Under the pieces are notes generated by a model. It searched no databases. It was not told the DNA's origin and was given only the letters and a program-made list of their open reading frames with translations. 15,220 nt of DNA from an uncultured Eubacterium sp. (GTDB taxonomy: Bacteria > Bacillota > Clostridia > Lachnospirales > Lachnospiraceae), in the NCBI GenBank assembly GCA_910579075.1, contig CAJTSV010000026.1, positions 4,479 to 19,698 on the forward strand. The letters are read 5' to 3'. Shown piece by piece: positions 1 through 7,332 of this stretch (position 1 is the first letter of the stretch; the number at the start of each line of letters is the position of its first letter). The position numbers and the translations under genes were made by a program.

Positions 1-926
1 CAGCTGCCGGCATCCTGGCGGCGGTGGAAGCAGGCGCGTCCGCCTATTTATACCGCAGGACAATGAAACGCAGCAAAACGGATGTGGAACGTACCATGAA
101 AATGGCTGGCACAGACTGGAACCAGTATATGCCGCTGATTCAGGAACGAAAAGAGCGCCTGATGGCACGCCCGCATGAGGATGTGTATAAAAAATCCGGG
201 GACGGACTGATGCTGCATGCGATTTATGTGCCGCAAAAACAGGATGGGCAGGAAGAACGGATTGCCGTCTGTTTTCATGGGTATACCGGGCAGGCTTCCA
301 GTGATTTTTGCGGCATTTCGGATTACTATATCCGTAACGGCTACAGCCTTCTGCTCGTAGACCAGCGTGCCCATGGCAAAAGCGAAGGGGAGTATATCGG
401 ATTCGGCTGCCTGGACAGGATTGATGCCTGCTCATGGATAGACTGGGTTATCGAACACTGCGGCAGGGAAGTAAAAATTGTCCTGCATGGCATTTCCATG
501 GGCGGTGCAACCGTACTGATGACAGGCGGGCTGGAGCTGCCGGAGCAGGTAAAGGGCATTATTTCAGACTGCGGATTTACGTCTCCAAAGAAGGTATTTA
601 CCCATGTACTGCATTCGATGTACCATATGCCGGCATTTCCGATTATGCAGATTACAGATATCGTGAACCGCAAAAAGGCAGGCTACGGGCTGGACGAGTG
701 CAATGCGGCAAGGGAAGTGCGCAAGGCCAGGGGGCCGCTGCTGCTGATTCATGGAGATGCTGATACCTTTGTGCCATGCAGCATGTGCGGCGAAATTGAA
801 CAAAACTGCCAGTGCAGGGTAACAAAACTGATTGTGAAAGGTGCGGCGCATGCGGAAAGCTACTATAAAGATATGGAAGCTTATGAGAATGCAATGACTG
901 AATTTCTGGAAGGAGTTATGAAATGA
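1..926 (+). CDS. Membrane-anchored alpha/beta hydrolase (5' end missing)
   Basis: Serine hydrolase of the alpha/beta-hydrolase fold, substrate unknown. The reading frame is open from the first base, and the residues before the first possible GTG (position 24) read AAGILAAV, continuing into a small-residue hydrophobic stretch ending YLYRR. This looks like the end of an N-terminal membrane anchor, so the true start lies outside the window. Counting from the GTG at 24: oxyanion motif HGYTG at 85-89, DQRAHGKSEG at 113-122, nucleophile elbow GISMGG with Ser158, acid Asp245 or Asp247 in HGDAD, and catalytic His276 in GAAHAES. The triad is therefore complete. The gene ends in ATGA, overlapping the start of the condensation-like gene, so the two are translationally coupled. 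Inference: it is an esterase or thioesterase-like trimming enzyme for the carrier-protein pathway downstream; it could equally be a housekeeping lipase. The fold is secure, the role is not. Confidence 0.85.
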   Translation, partial: AAGILAAVEAGASAYLYRRTMKRSKTDVERTMKMAGTDWNQYMPLIQERKERLMARPHEDVYKKSGDGLMLHAIYVPQKQDGQEERIAVCFHGYTGQASSDFCGISDYYIRNGYSLLLVDQRAHGKSEGEYIGFGCLDRIDACSWIDWVIEHCGREVKIVLHGISMGGATVLMTGGLELPEQVKGIISDCGFTSPKKVFTHVLHSMYHMPAFPIMQITDIVNRKKAGYGLDECNAAREVRKARGPLLLIHGDADTFVPCSMCGEIEQNCQCRVTKLIVKGAAHAESYYKDMEAYENAMTEFLEGVMK

Positions 927-2326
927 TGAAGACAAGAAAGGGACATAAGGTTTATCCGCTGACCAATGCACAGAAATTCCATTATTATTATGTGAAATTT
1001 TCCCCGAAAAAAGAAGTGCTGAATATCGGGACAAGCCTGACGATTGAGGTCGGGCTGGACTGGAATGTGTTAAAAGAAAGCATTTACAAGGCTTATGACC
1101 GCAACGAATGCATGCGTGTCCGCTTTGCCTGTGACAAGGACGGAACCTGTTATCAGTATGTTACGGATAAAGAAGAACGCGACATCGAGCTGGTGGATTT
1201 TACCGGACAGACCATGGAAGAAGCCGAAAATACGATGAAAAGCTGGACGAGGGTGCCGTTTATAGAAGATGATATCCCGATGAACCGGGTTGTGATGATA
1301 CGCATGCCGGACGGATTTAACGGGGTATACCTGTTAGCGGACCACAGGCTGATGGATGCGCAGTCTTTAATCTGCTTTTTGCGCGACATTATCGAGCTTT
1401 ACTGTAACAGAATGTACGAGGATGTTCCATATCCGAAGGAAATGTCATCTTATATTGAGCAGGTGCAAAAAGACCTGGCCTATGAGGCAGGAAGCAGGGC
1501 ATGGCAGCGTGACGAGGCATATTTCCACAAGATGATAGAAGAATCCGAACCGATTTACAACGGCATTGAGGGAAGCGGCAGGCTTCAGATGGAACGGGAA
1601 AAATCCGGCAATCCGAACCTGCGCGCAGCGGTCAATGTATCGGATTCGGTGGATGCGGATATCGATATTTTCCATCTGGAAGAAGAACCGACAAAGCGGC
1701 TGATGGATTTCTGTGAAAAATACCATGTGTCTTTAACTTGTCTTCTGTTAATGGGACTGCGTACCTATTTCCAGAAAAAGAACGGCAATGACGACGTATC
1801 GATTAATACAGCCATTGCAAGGCGTGCGACGTTAAAAGAAAAACGCTCGGGCGGCACGAGAATCCATTCGTTCCCGTTCCGTACCATTATTCCGCAGGAA
1901 CGTTCCTTTATTGATGCGATTTATGAAATCCGCGATAAGCAGAATGAAATGTTCCGCCATGCAAACTATGACCCGGTCGCTTATTTTGCATACCGCAGCC
2001 AGCTTTATCCGAATGGGCCGGGACAGACCTATGAGCCGATGGCGCTGACTTACCAGCCGATGACGCTGCAGGAAAACGGCCTGGATAAATTAGGCGGCAT
2101 CCGCTATAAAACAAAATGGTATTCGAACGGCGCAACTACACAGGCCATGTATTTAACGGTTATGCACAGGCCGGATGACAACGGGCTGGACTTTAACTTC
2201 GAGCATCAGGTGCGTGCAGTCAGCCGCAAGCAGCTGGAATACCTGTATTATTACCTGTGCAAAATCATGTTTAAGGGGATTGAAAACCCGAACCTGCCAG
2301 TCGGGGATATTATAAAATTAATTTAG
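923..2326 (+). CDS. Stand-alone condensation-domain protein
   Basis: A 467-residue protein of the chloramphenicol-acetyltransferase/NRPS condensation superfamily. Such proteins transfer a carrier-bound acyl or aminoacyl group to an amine or alcohol. The N-terminus YPLTNAQKFHYYY has the usual opening pattern (PLT..Q). The core motif reads DHRLMDAQS at 140-148: the second, catalytic His of HHxxxDG is kept (His141), as is the Asp (Asp145), but the first His is Asp140 and the Gly is Ala146. The C-terminal half contains NFEHQVRAVSRKQLEYL, typical of the end of the fold. It lacks fused adenylation or carrier domains; those are separate genes immediately downstream. AAGGAGT at 910-916 lies ahead of two adjacent ATGs (923 and 926), either of which could serve. 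Inference: it is the bond-forming enzyme of the pathway. It might also be an alcohol acyltransferase-like protein. Confidence 0.8.
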   Translation: MMKTRKGHKVYPLTNAQKFHYYYVKFSPKKEVLNIGTSLTIEVGLDWNVLKESIYKAYDRNECMRVRFACDKDGTCYQYVTDKEERDIELVDFTGQTMEEAENTMKSWTRVPFIEDDIPMNRVVMIRMPDGFNGVYLLADHRLMDAQSLICFLRDIIELYCNRMYEDVPYPKEMSSYIEQVQKDLAYEAGSRAWQRDEAYFHKMIEESEPIYNGIEGSGRLQMEREKSGNPNLRAAVNVSDSVDADIDIFHLEEEPTKRLMDFCEKYHVSLTCLLLMGLRTYFQKKNGNDDVSINTAIARRATLKEKRSGGTRIHSFPFRTIIPQERSFIDAIYEIRDKQNEMFRHANYDPVAYFAYRSQLYPNGPGQTYEPMALTYQPMTLQENGLDKLGGIRYKTKWYSNGATTQAMYLTVMHRPDDNGLDFNFEHQVRAVSRKQLEYLYYYLCKIMFKGIENPNLPVGDIIKLI

Positions 2327-2380
2327 AACATGTCTGGGCCATGCAGCCGGTAAGATATGATGATAAATCAGAAACAGGAA

Positions 2381-2386
2381 AAGAGG
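2381..2386 (+). promoter_or_regulatory. Ribosome binding site that fixes the carrier-protein start
   Basis: AAGAGG lies 8 nt before a GTG at 2395. The in-frame ATG at 2341 has no purine-rich site at the right distance, since it follows ACATGTCTGGGCC. The extra 18 residues that start would add are polar and unlike the first helix of a carrier protein. Confidence 0.6.
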
Positions 2387-2394
2387 AAAATGCC

Positions 2395-2619
2395 GTGTTT
2401 GAAAAATTAACAGAAATTATCAGCAACTATGTAGAAGTCGAACCGTCGGATGTTAAGCCGGAATCCCGTTTTATGGAAGACCTGCGGTTTACATCCTTTG
2501 ATTTTATGAGCATGCTCGGTGAAATCGAGGATGAATTTGACATTGAGATTGATCAGCAAGAAGCAGCAAAAATCCGTACCGTACAGGAAGCGGTGGACTA
2601 TCTGGAAACATTAAAATAA
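2395..2619 (+). CDS. Acyl/peptidyl carrier protein
   Basis: A 74-residue acidic four-helix carrier protein starting at GTG. The phosphopantetheine site is Ser34 in DLRFTSFDFMSM, which matches the family pattern D-L-x-x-x-S-hydrophobic-D-x-hydrophobic. The first helix (FEKLTEIISNYV) and the last (TVQEAVDYLETLK) are in the expected places, and the length is normal. It needs a phosphopantetheinyl transferase, which is not in this window. Position 68 nt after the condensation-like gene and 93 nt before the adenylating ligase makes it the shared carrier of a three-part system. It is unlikely to be the fatty-acid AcpP, since no fab genes are near. DltC (D-alanine carrier) has similar size, but no DltB-like membrane acyltransferase is visible next to it. 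Confidence 0.9.
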   Translation: MFEKLTEIISNYVEVEPSDVKPESRFMEDLRFTSFDFMSMLGEIEDEFDIEIDQQEAAKIRTVQEAVDYLETLK

Positions 2620-2712
2620 ATCCGCAGCCGGACAAAGGACAGGATGCATGGCGGGCAGGGCATCCGCAGCAGGGAAAGCCTGGATTCAGGATAATAAGGA
2701 GGATGAACATTT

Positions 2713-4221
2713 ATGGTTTGCAATACGATACATGAGATTGTGGTACATGCTGCACAGCAATTCGGTGGTGCCGATGCAGTCAGGTATAAAATAAAAAAAG
2801 ATGAAATAGAAGCAAAATCCTATACACAGTTAAAAGAAGACAGTGAAAATTTTTCCTGTGTTTTAAAAGCACTTGGCGAGCAGGGAAACCATATTGCGCT
2901 GACCGGAATGACATCTTATCCATGGATTGTTACATACCTTGGCATTGTAGACAGCGGCAGCGTGGCTGTTCCGCTGGATGTGTCCCTTCCGGCAAAGGAG
3001 ATGTGCGAGCTGATTGACCGGGCGGACGTGACCGTATTCGTGGCCGATGAAATACGAAAAGACGTTATCGCAATTGTAAAAGAACATTGCCCGAAATTAA
3101 AATACGTGATTTCCATGCAGCAGGAAGAAAGCACCCCGGAAATATTATCTTACACACAGCTAATGAAAGAACACCAGGGCAGCTTTGACTACTGGGCAAA
3201 CCCGGAATCGCTGTGTACGATTATGTTTACATCCGGCACAACCGGAAAGAGCAAGGGCGTAATGCTGACCCAGCGCAACCTGGCCGAAAATGCAACCTGC
3301 CTGGATATGAAAATTCCAGCCAGAACCGTGATTTTGTCCGTGCTTCCGATTCACCACGCATACTGTTTGAGCATGGATATTTTAAAAGGCATTTCCCTTG
3401 GAAGCATTATCTGCATCAACGATTCGCTGATCCGCGTAGCCAAAAATATCAAGCTGTTTCAGCCGGATATGATTCTGATGGTGCCTTTGATGATAGAAAC
3501 GCTTGCAAAGAAGCTGGAAGAAGCAGCAGCGCTTCCGCCGGCAATTGTCAAAAAAGAAGTGTTCGGCGACCAGCTGCATACGATATGCAGCGGCGGCGCG
3601 TACTTAAACCCGGCTCTGATAGACCTGTTTGAGGGCTATGGCATTAAAATCCTGCAGGGGTACGGCATGACCGAATGTGCCCCGGTTATCAGCACAAACC
3701 TGGACTGGGATATCCGGAAAGATACGGTCGGAAAGCTGATGCCAAACTGCGAGGCAAAGACCGTGGACAACGAACTGTGGGTACGCGGCAGCAGCGTTAT
3801 GCAGGGCTATTACAAAATGCCGGAAGAAACAAAAGAAACACTTGTAGACGGATGGCTGCGTACCGGCGACCTCGGCTATGTGGATGAGGATAACTATATT
3901 CACCTGACCGGACGCCTGAAAAACCTGATTATAACGAAAAACGGCGAAAACGTGTCGCCAGAAGAACTCGAAAACAAAATCGGTTCCGCACGCCTTGTAC
4001 AGGAAATCCTGGTACGGGACGCAGACGGCGTTATCGAAGCAGAAATCTTTCCGGATATGGAATATGTCCAGAAAAAAGAAATTTCAGATATCCGCGGGGC
4101 GCTGCAGCAGCTTATCGATGATTATAACAAAGAAGCACCGGCACATAAAAAGGTGTACAGCCTTAAGGTGCGTGAAACAGAATTTGACAAGACACCGTCC
4201 AAAAAAATCAAGAGATATTAA
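2713..4221 (+). CDS. Stand-alone adenylating ligase (acyl/aminoacyl-AMP ligase)
   Basis: A 502-residue ANL-superfamily enzyme that activates a carboxylate with ATP and probably loads it on the neighbouring carrier protein. Motifs in order: phosphate loop FTSGTTGKSKGV (172-183), A5 QGYGMTECAP (315-324), A7 WLRTGDLGYV with the ribose-binding Asp386 (381-390), A8 hinge GRLKNLIITKNGENVSPEE (400-418), and the catalytic A10 lysine in TPSKKIKR (Lys498 by position). All are intact, so the enzyme should be active. A clean AAGGAGG precedes the ATG by about 10 nt. The substrate cannot be read by eye. The tone of the sequence (TSGTTGKSKGV, IHHAY) is nearer acyl-CoA/acyl-ACP ligases than amino-acid-specific NRPS domains, but DltA-like aminoacyl activation is not excluded. 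Confidence 0.9.
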   Translation: MVCNTIHEIVVHAAQQFGGADAVRYKIKKDEIEAKSYTQLKEDSENFSCVLKALGEQGNHIALTGMTSYPWIVTYLGIVDSGSVAVPLDVSLPAKEMCELIDRADVTVFVADEIRKDVIAIVKEHCPKLKYVISMQQEESTPEILSYTQLMKEHQGSFDYWANPESLCTIMFTSGTTGKSKGVMLTQRNLAENATCLDMKIPARTVILSVLPIHHAYCLSMDILKGISLGSIICINDSLIRVAKNIKLFQPDMILMVPLMIETLAKKLEEAAALPPAIVKKEVFGDQLHTICSGGAYLNPALIDLFEGYGIKILQGYGMTECAPVISTNLDWDIRKDTVGKLMPNCEAKTVDNELWVRGSSVMQGYYKMPEETKETLVDGWLRTGDLGYVDEDNYIHLTGRLKNLIITKNGENVSPEELENKIGSARLVQEILVRDADGVIEAEIFPDMEYVQKKEISDIRGALQQLIDDYNKEAPAHKKVYSLKVRETEFDKTPSKKIKRY

Positions 4222-4259
4222 AACGGTGAAAATCACCACTTCGAAGTGATGCATTGCGC

Positions 4260-4312
4260 CCTGCCGGGCGGAAACACCTTTCACTGCAAGCTGTTTCCGA
4301 CCGGCAGGTTTT
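4260..4312 (+). terminator. Terminator of the carrier-protein operon
   Basis: Arms CCTGCCGG-g-CGGAAAC (4260-4275) and GTTTCCG-a-CCGGCAGG (4293-4308) form a 15-bp stem with one g/a mismatch and a 17-nt loop. TTTT follows at 4309-4312. It sits about 40 nt after the ligase stop codon. The T-run is short, so termination may be partial. A smaller perfect palindrome, CACTTCGAAGTG, lies just before it at 4237-4248. Confidence 0.65.
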
Positions 4313-4375
4313 CTGAAATCCGGCTATACTTTTTTTCCTGGGAATGATACAGGATGGTGACGGGCATATTCCTGT

Positions 4376-4398
4376 AAAAGGGAGTTCCCCCTTTTTTT
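4376..4398 (+). terminator. Second terminator-like hairpin
   Basis: AAAAGGG (4376-4382) pairs with CCCTTTT (4389-4395) around a 6-nt loop, within a run of seven T that ends at 4398. It is compatible with a backup terminator for the same operon. The CCCC/GGGG pair across the T-run offers an alternative fold. Confidence 0.45.
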
Positions 4399-4450
4399 GG
4401 GGATGTGGATATAATCTGGTCTTTTATCTGAACAAAGAAGGAAAAGTGGC

Positions 4451-4618
4451 ATGGGATTTTTATTAGTTATTGAATATGCCATTCTTATTCACAGCGGCGC
4501 GGGACTGCTTAAAAGGCGTGATGAACGGCAAGACTGCCCTTCCGCTAGAGCGTGTTTGAAAAATGCTTTTCGTGAGATGTGCTTCACAGTTTGTGGAGAA
4601 TTTATCCCAAATTTATGA
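4451..4618 (+). CDS. Doubtful 55-codon ORF running into the hairpin element
   Basis: ATG at 4451 is preceded by AGAAGGAAAAG at a normal ribosome-site distance, and a TATAAT hexamer lies at 4410-4415, though without a recognisable -35. The first 20 residues (MGFLLVIEYAILIHSGAGLL) are hydrophobic. The last third is encoded by the inserted hairpin element, where the frame stops. No family is recognised. It may be the remnant of a small membrane peptide gene interrupted by the element, or chance. Confidence 0.2.
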   Translation: MGFLLVIEYAILIHSGAGLLKRRDERQDCPSARACLKNAFREMCFTVCGEFIPNL

Positions 4619-4709
4619 GGCATAGCGGGCTATGTTGATTAAATTTGGGATAAATTCTCCGCAAAGTGGGGAGTGCAGATTGCGGAAATGATTTTTCAAA
4701 CACGCTCTA
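4546..4709. mobile_element. MITE-like hairpin element with TA flanks
   Basis: The element (4548-4707, 160 bp) begins GAGCGTGTTTGAAAAAT and ends with its exact reverse complement (4691-4707), a perfect 17-bp terminal inverted repeat. TA lies directly outside each end (4546-4547 and 4708-4709), which fits a TA target duplication as made by IS630/Tc1-mariner-type transposases. Inside, a perfect 21-bp inverted repeat (4595-4615 with 4640-4660) encloses a loop that itself folds (CATAGC-gg-GCTATG, 4621-4634). The segments between the outer and inner repeats are also loosely complementary, so the whole element can form one long hairpin. It has no transposase and would depend on one elsewhere. Assignment to a family is inference; the repeat structure is seen directly. 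Confidence 0.75.
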
Positions 4710-4911
4710 AGCAAAACATATACAAGATACCGTACAAAAGAATGATTCAAACCAGCTGCATCTTGATTTTCTTAATGCGACAGCCCCATTCTGTTCCTTA
4801 TGGCTGTCTGCCGCTGTCATCTGTGTCCAAACATATGCAGATATCATGCTTTCCTGCCCCAGTCATGGAGCTCCCGGAATACTGCCCGTGCCGTAAAGTT
4901 TCAACCGCGCA
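4710..4911. other. Intergenic stretch after the hairpin element
   Basis: No gene seen. GACAGCC (4779-4785) and GGCTGTC (4802-4808) form a short hairpin downstream of the nuclease gene on the - strand, but no T-run follows in that direction, so termination there is uncertain. The long hairpin of the neighbouring element may do that work. Confidence 0.3.
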
Positions 4912-5847
4912 CTACGGATTGCAGCTGCCGCACGGCTCATAACCCATTTCTGCCAGCCGCTCCTTATCCCCGGTAAAATTCTCCCGGTTTTCTTCCTGCA
5001 TCTTTTCCGCGCCCGGGCACGATGGCAAGTGGAATTTCTTTGTATTTGTGTTCAGCACATATGCTGCCCCGTCCCCGCCGGCCTGCGGCAGCTCCTCACC
5101 GGATGCTTCCCAGCTGTCCCCGGTCGCATAATCGATTTCAATGCCCGGCTGGATGTTATAAATATAGACATTAAAAGAAACGCCTTCCCCGTCATCTTCC
5201 ACCGAAAGCGCTTCCATCTGCACGCCGCCCGCAACCAGGTTGTTTCCTTCAAACTCCGGCGTCACGCGGTACATCACATGGTTGCCCGTGTCCTTCACAT
5301 ACTCTGCCACCATGTTTTCAAACGGCAGCATTCCGTCCGCATTCATGTAGCGGGTTCCGGTAATCAGGTTTTTCTCGTTCGCGTTTTCCCCGGTCAGCTG
5401 AAAGGCAATTAAGTGGCAGCGGTTGTACAGGTTTTTCCCTTCCACGCTGTCATAGCGCGTGCTGTGCCAGCCCGTCGGCTTCACCCGGCTGATGTTCCCG
5501 CGCTTTTCCGTCGGCATCAAATCCGTCCCGACACACGCAAATGCCTGCGTGCACCGGCCGAGCCTGTCCAGCTCCCCGTATAATTCAAAAGACTCTGCCG
5601 TGATTTCATCGGATGTAAATTCCGGCACGTTCTCGTTTACCGTAATATACGGGTCGCCGGAATAGACCTCGACATCCCCGTCCTGAAAAACAGCCGTTTC
5701 CGGTTCTGTAACAGTTCCCGGCTCCCCGGCATCCGGTGAAACCGCCTGAGCCAGCGTGCAGCCGGATAACAGCATGCATAGCAGCGGGATGCATGCCAGT
5801 TTTTTCATTTTCATGATTTCAATGATTTTGATGATTTTCATTTTCAT
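4912..5847 (-). CDS. Secreted lipoprotein DNA/RNA non-specific endonuclease
   Basis: A 311-residue nuclease predicted to be exported and lipid-anchored. The signal peptide ends in lipobox L-S-G-C with Cys30. After a linker rich in acidic and Thr/Pro residues, the nuclease domain runs from about 85 to 240. Its catalytic segment is YNRCHLIAFQ (141-150), a variant of the DRGH-type motif with His145 as general base, followed by the metal-site region NEKNLITGTRYMN (157-169). This resembles streptococcal EndA/Spd-type nucleases. The tail (270-311) has KKFHLPSC (His273, Cys277) and GYEPCGSCNP (Cys306, Cys309), an Ada-like putative zinc module found on several secreted Gram-positive nucleases. The ATG at 5847 has AGGA 5 nt upstream; a second in-frame ATG 33 nt downstream lacks one. 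It lies 52 bp downstream of RtcB with no clear terminator between, so the two may be cotranscribed. Likely roles are nutrient or DNA scavenging. Confidence 0.87.
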   Translation of the reverse strand: MKMKIIKIIEIMKMKKLACIPLLCMLLSGCTLAQAVSPDAGEPGTVTEPETAVFQDGDVEVYSGDPYITVNENVPEFTSDEITAESFELYGELDRLGRCTQAFACVGTDLMPTEKRGNISRVKPTGWHSTRYDSVEGKNLYNRCHLIAFQLTGENANEKNLITGTRYMNADGMLPFENMVAEYVKDTGNHVMYRVTPEFEGNNLVAGGVQMEALSVEDDGEGVSFNVYIYNIQPGIEIDYATGDSWEASGEELPQAGGDGAAYVLNTNTKKFHLPSCPGAEKMQEENRENFTGDKERLAEMGYEPCGSCNP

Positions 5848-5899
5848 GATGTTCCTGTTATCCTTCCGTAATAGTTTTGTATTTTGGTTTTAGAACCTC

Positions 5900-7111
5900 T
5901 CATTCATCTTCATCGCCTGCTTTAAAGTTATAAACAGGCCGGATAATTTTGTCGATTTCAGCTGTATCTGCAATGTTTGCCACAATCTCCTCCATGCCCT
6001 TATAAGCCATCGGGCATTCATCCAGCGTGCCTTTATTTACGGACGTCGTGTAAACGCCGCTCATCTGCTTTTTAAATTCGGACACAGTAAAAGCCTGCCT
6101 GGCCGCAGACCTGCTCATCAGCCGCCCGGCCCCGTGCGGTGCCGACTCATTCCAGTCCTCATTTCCTTTTCCAGTACAAATCAAAGAGCCGTCCCGCATA
6201 TTAACCGGAATCAGCAGCTTTTCTCCTTTTTTCGCAGATACTGCGCCCTTGCGCAGAATCATGGCGTCTGTATCGATATAATTATGAACTGTCGTAAACT
6301 GTTCTTTTACATGCAGCTTCATGCCTTTTACAATCTCACGCATCATGGCCTGCCTGTTTAACACGGCATATTTCTGGATTATTTTCATATCATGGATATA
6401 CTGTCCGAACAAATCGCCGGTTACATACGCAAGCGTCCGCGGAACATCAGTCTTTACCGTACTTTTGCGTGCTTCTATAGCTGCCTGTATTTCCTGCTCG
6501 CGCCCCTGTGCTTTCAGGTCTGCAATCAGCAGCTTGATATCTTTTTTCGCGGTGCCGTTTAATGCCTTCCAGCCTTCCTCCTGGTAATACTGTGCCACTT
6601 CCAGCCCGAGATGCCGGCTGCCGGAATGCACGACAAGATAAAGATTCCCGTCTTCGTCTTTATCCGCTTCGATAAAATGGTTCCCGCCGCCCAGTGTTCC
6701 AAGGCTCTTTTCTGCCCGCGCCGGATTGATATGCTTATAACAGTACAGCTGGGTTAAATCAATTTCATCAAAATACGGATGCGTCTTCTCCCGGATTTCA
6801 AAACCGGACGGGATTTTTTCATAGATGATTTTGTCCAGCTTTTGCAGCTCGATATGTTTTTCTTTTAAAAGCGCTGTCTCCATGCCGCAGCCGATATCTA
6901 CGCCTACAAGGTTTGGCACGATTTTGTCCGTAATTGTCATGGTCGTGCCTATCGTGCATCCAGCACCCGCATGAATATCCGGCATCAGGCGGATTCTGCT
7001 GCCGGAGACAAATTCCTGCTCCAGCAGGACGCGCACCTGGGCTATGGATGATTCGTCTGCATGGTCCGTGAAGATTTTTGCTTCATTGTAAGTTCCTTTT
7101 AGTTCTATCAT
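5900..7111 (-). CDS. rtcB: RtcB-family RNA ligase
   Basis: A 403-residue Mn(2+)/GTP-dependent RNA ligase that joins RNA ends bearing 3'-phosphate or 2',3'-cyclic phosphate to 5'-OH ends. All core motifs are present: MPDIHAGAGCTIG (43-55), GVDIGCGM with metal ligands Asp72 and Cys75 (70-77), GGGNHFIE (141-148), HSGSRHLG (162-169), VHNYID (275-280), and SAPHGAGRLMSRSAA (323-337), whose His326 is the expected guanylylated histidine. The C-terminus RPVYNFKA is also characteristic. Length is at the short end typical of bacterial RtcB paralogs. GGAGG precedes the ATG by 7-8 nt. No rtcA or rtcR neighbour is visible, so the usual RNA-repair operon context is missing; it stands beside a secreted nuclease instead. 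Function as ligase is well supported, physiological RNA target unknown. Confidence 0.95.
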   Translation of the reverse strand: MIELKGTYNEAKIFTDHADESSIAQVRVLLEQEFVSGSRIRLMPDIHAGAGCTIGTTMTITDKIVPNLVGVDIGCGMETALLKEKHIELQKLDKIIYEKIPSGFEIREKTHPYFDEIDLTQLYCYKHINPARAEKSLGTLGGGNHFIEADKDEDGNLYLVVHSGSRHLGLEVAQYYQEEGWKALNGTAKKDIKLLIADLKAQGREQEIQAAIEARKSTVKTDVPRTLAYVTGDLFGQYIHDMKIIQKYAVLNRQAMMREIVKGMKLHVKEQFTTVHNYIDTDAMILRKGAVSAKKGEKLLIPVNMRDGSLICTGKGNEDWNESAPHGAGRLMSRSAARQAFTVSEFKKQMSGVYTTSVNKGTLDECPMAYKGMEEIVANIADTAEIDKIIRPVYNFKAGDEDE

Positions 7112-7159
7112 GGGTGTTCCTCCGCAAAATGGCGTGCTGCCTTGGCATTGCCTGGATTT

Positions 7160-7188
7160 AGTATAGCCTGATTCTGGTAAAAATACAA
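7160..7188 (-). promoter_or_regulatory. Candidate sigma-A promoter for rtcB
   Basis: Read on the - strand: TTGTAT (7183-7188), a 17-nt spacer, then TATACT (7160-7165), about 50 nt before the rtcB ATG. The -10 matches 5 of 6 consensus bases, the -35 only 3 of 6. No equally good promoter was found for the divergent Uma2 gene; TTGTGA-17-GATATT at 7194-7222 is a weak option. Confidence 0.5.
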
Positions 7189-7317
7189 GGGGAATTGTGA
7201 AACGTTAAGGTACAAATGATATTTGAAAAAGGAATGGACGCCCTGGCAAAGCTGTGATAAAATAAAAGCCAGAAAATGAACGCACTGGATGCACCGATAA
7301 CTGCTGAAACAGCCTGA

Positions 7318-7323
7318 AAGGAA
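7318..7323 (+). promoter_or_regulatory. Ribosome binding site that fixes the Uma2 start
   Basis: AAGGAA ends 9 nt before the ATG at 7333. The in-frame GTG at 7324 abuts this site directly and would be too close to use. Confidence 0.6.
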
Positions 7324-7332
7324 GTGTACATT

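Noticed and set aside
564..1034. 156-residue - strand open frame over the hydrolase gene
   Set aside because: Antisense to a gene with a complete catalytic triad; no family resemblance.
2341..2394. Longer carrier protein starting at ATG 2341
   Set aside because: No ribosome site precedes it, and the added 18 residues do not fit the first helix; GTG at 2395 has AAGAGG 8 nt upstream.
2642..2665. GGATGC/GCATCC repeat between the carrier and ligase genes as a terminator
   Set aside because: The stem is only 6 bp with a 12-nt loop and no T-run; the ligase gene appears to be in the same operon.
2395..4221. Carrier plus ligase as dltC and dltA of a D-alanylation operon
   Set aside because: No DltB- or DltD-like gene is next to them; the partner is a condensation-domain protein, and the gene order differs.
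7324..7332. GTG at 7324 as the Uma2 start
   Set aside because: It abuts the AAGGAA ribosome site, leaving no spacer; the ATG at 7333 has a 9-nt spacer.
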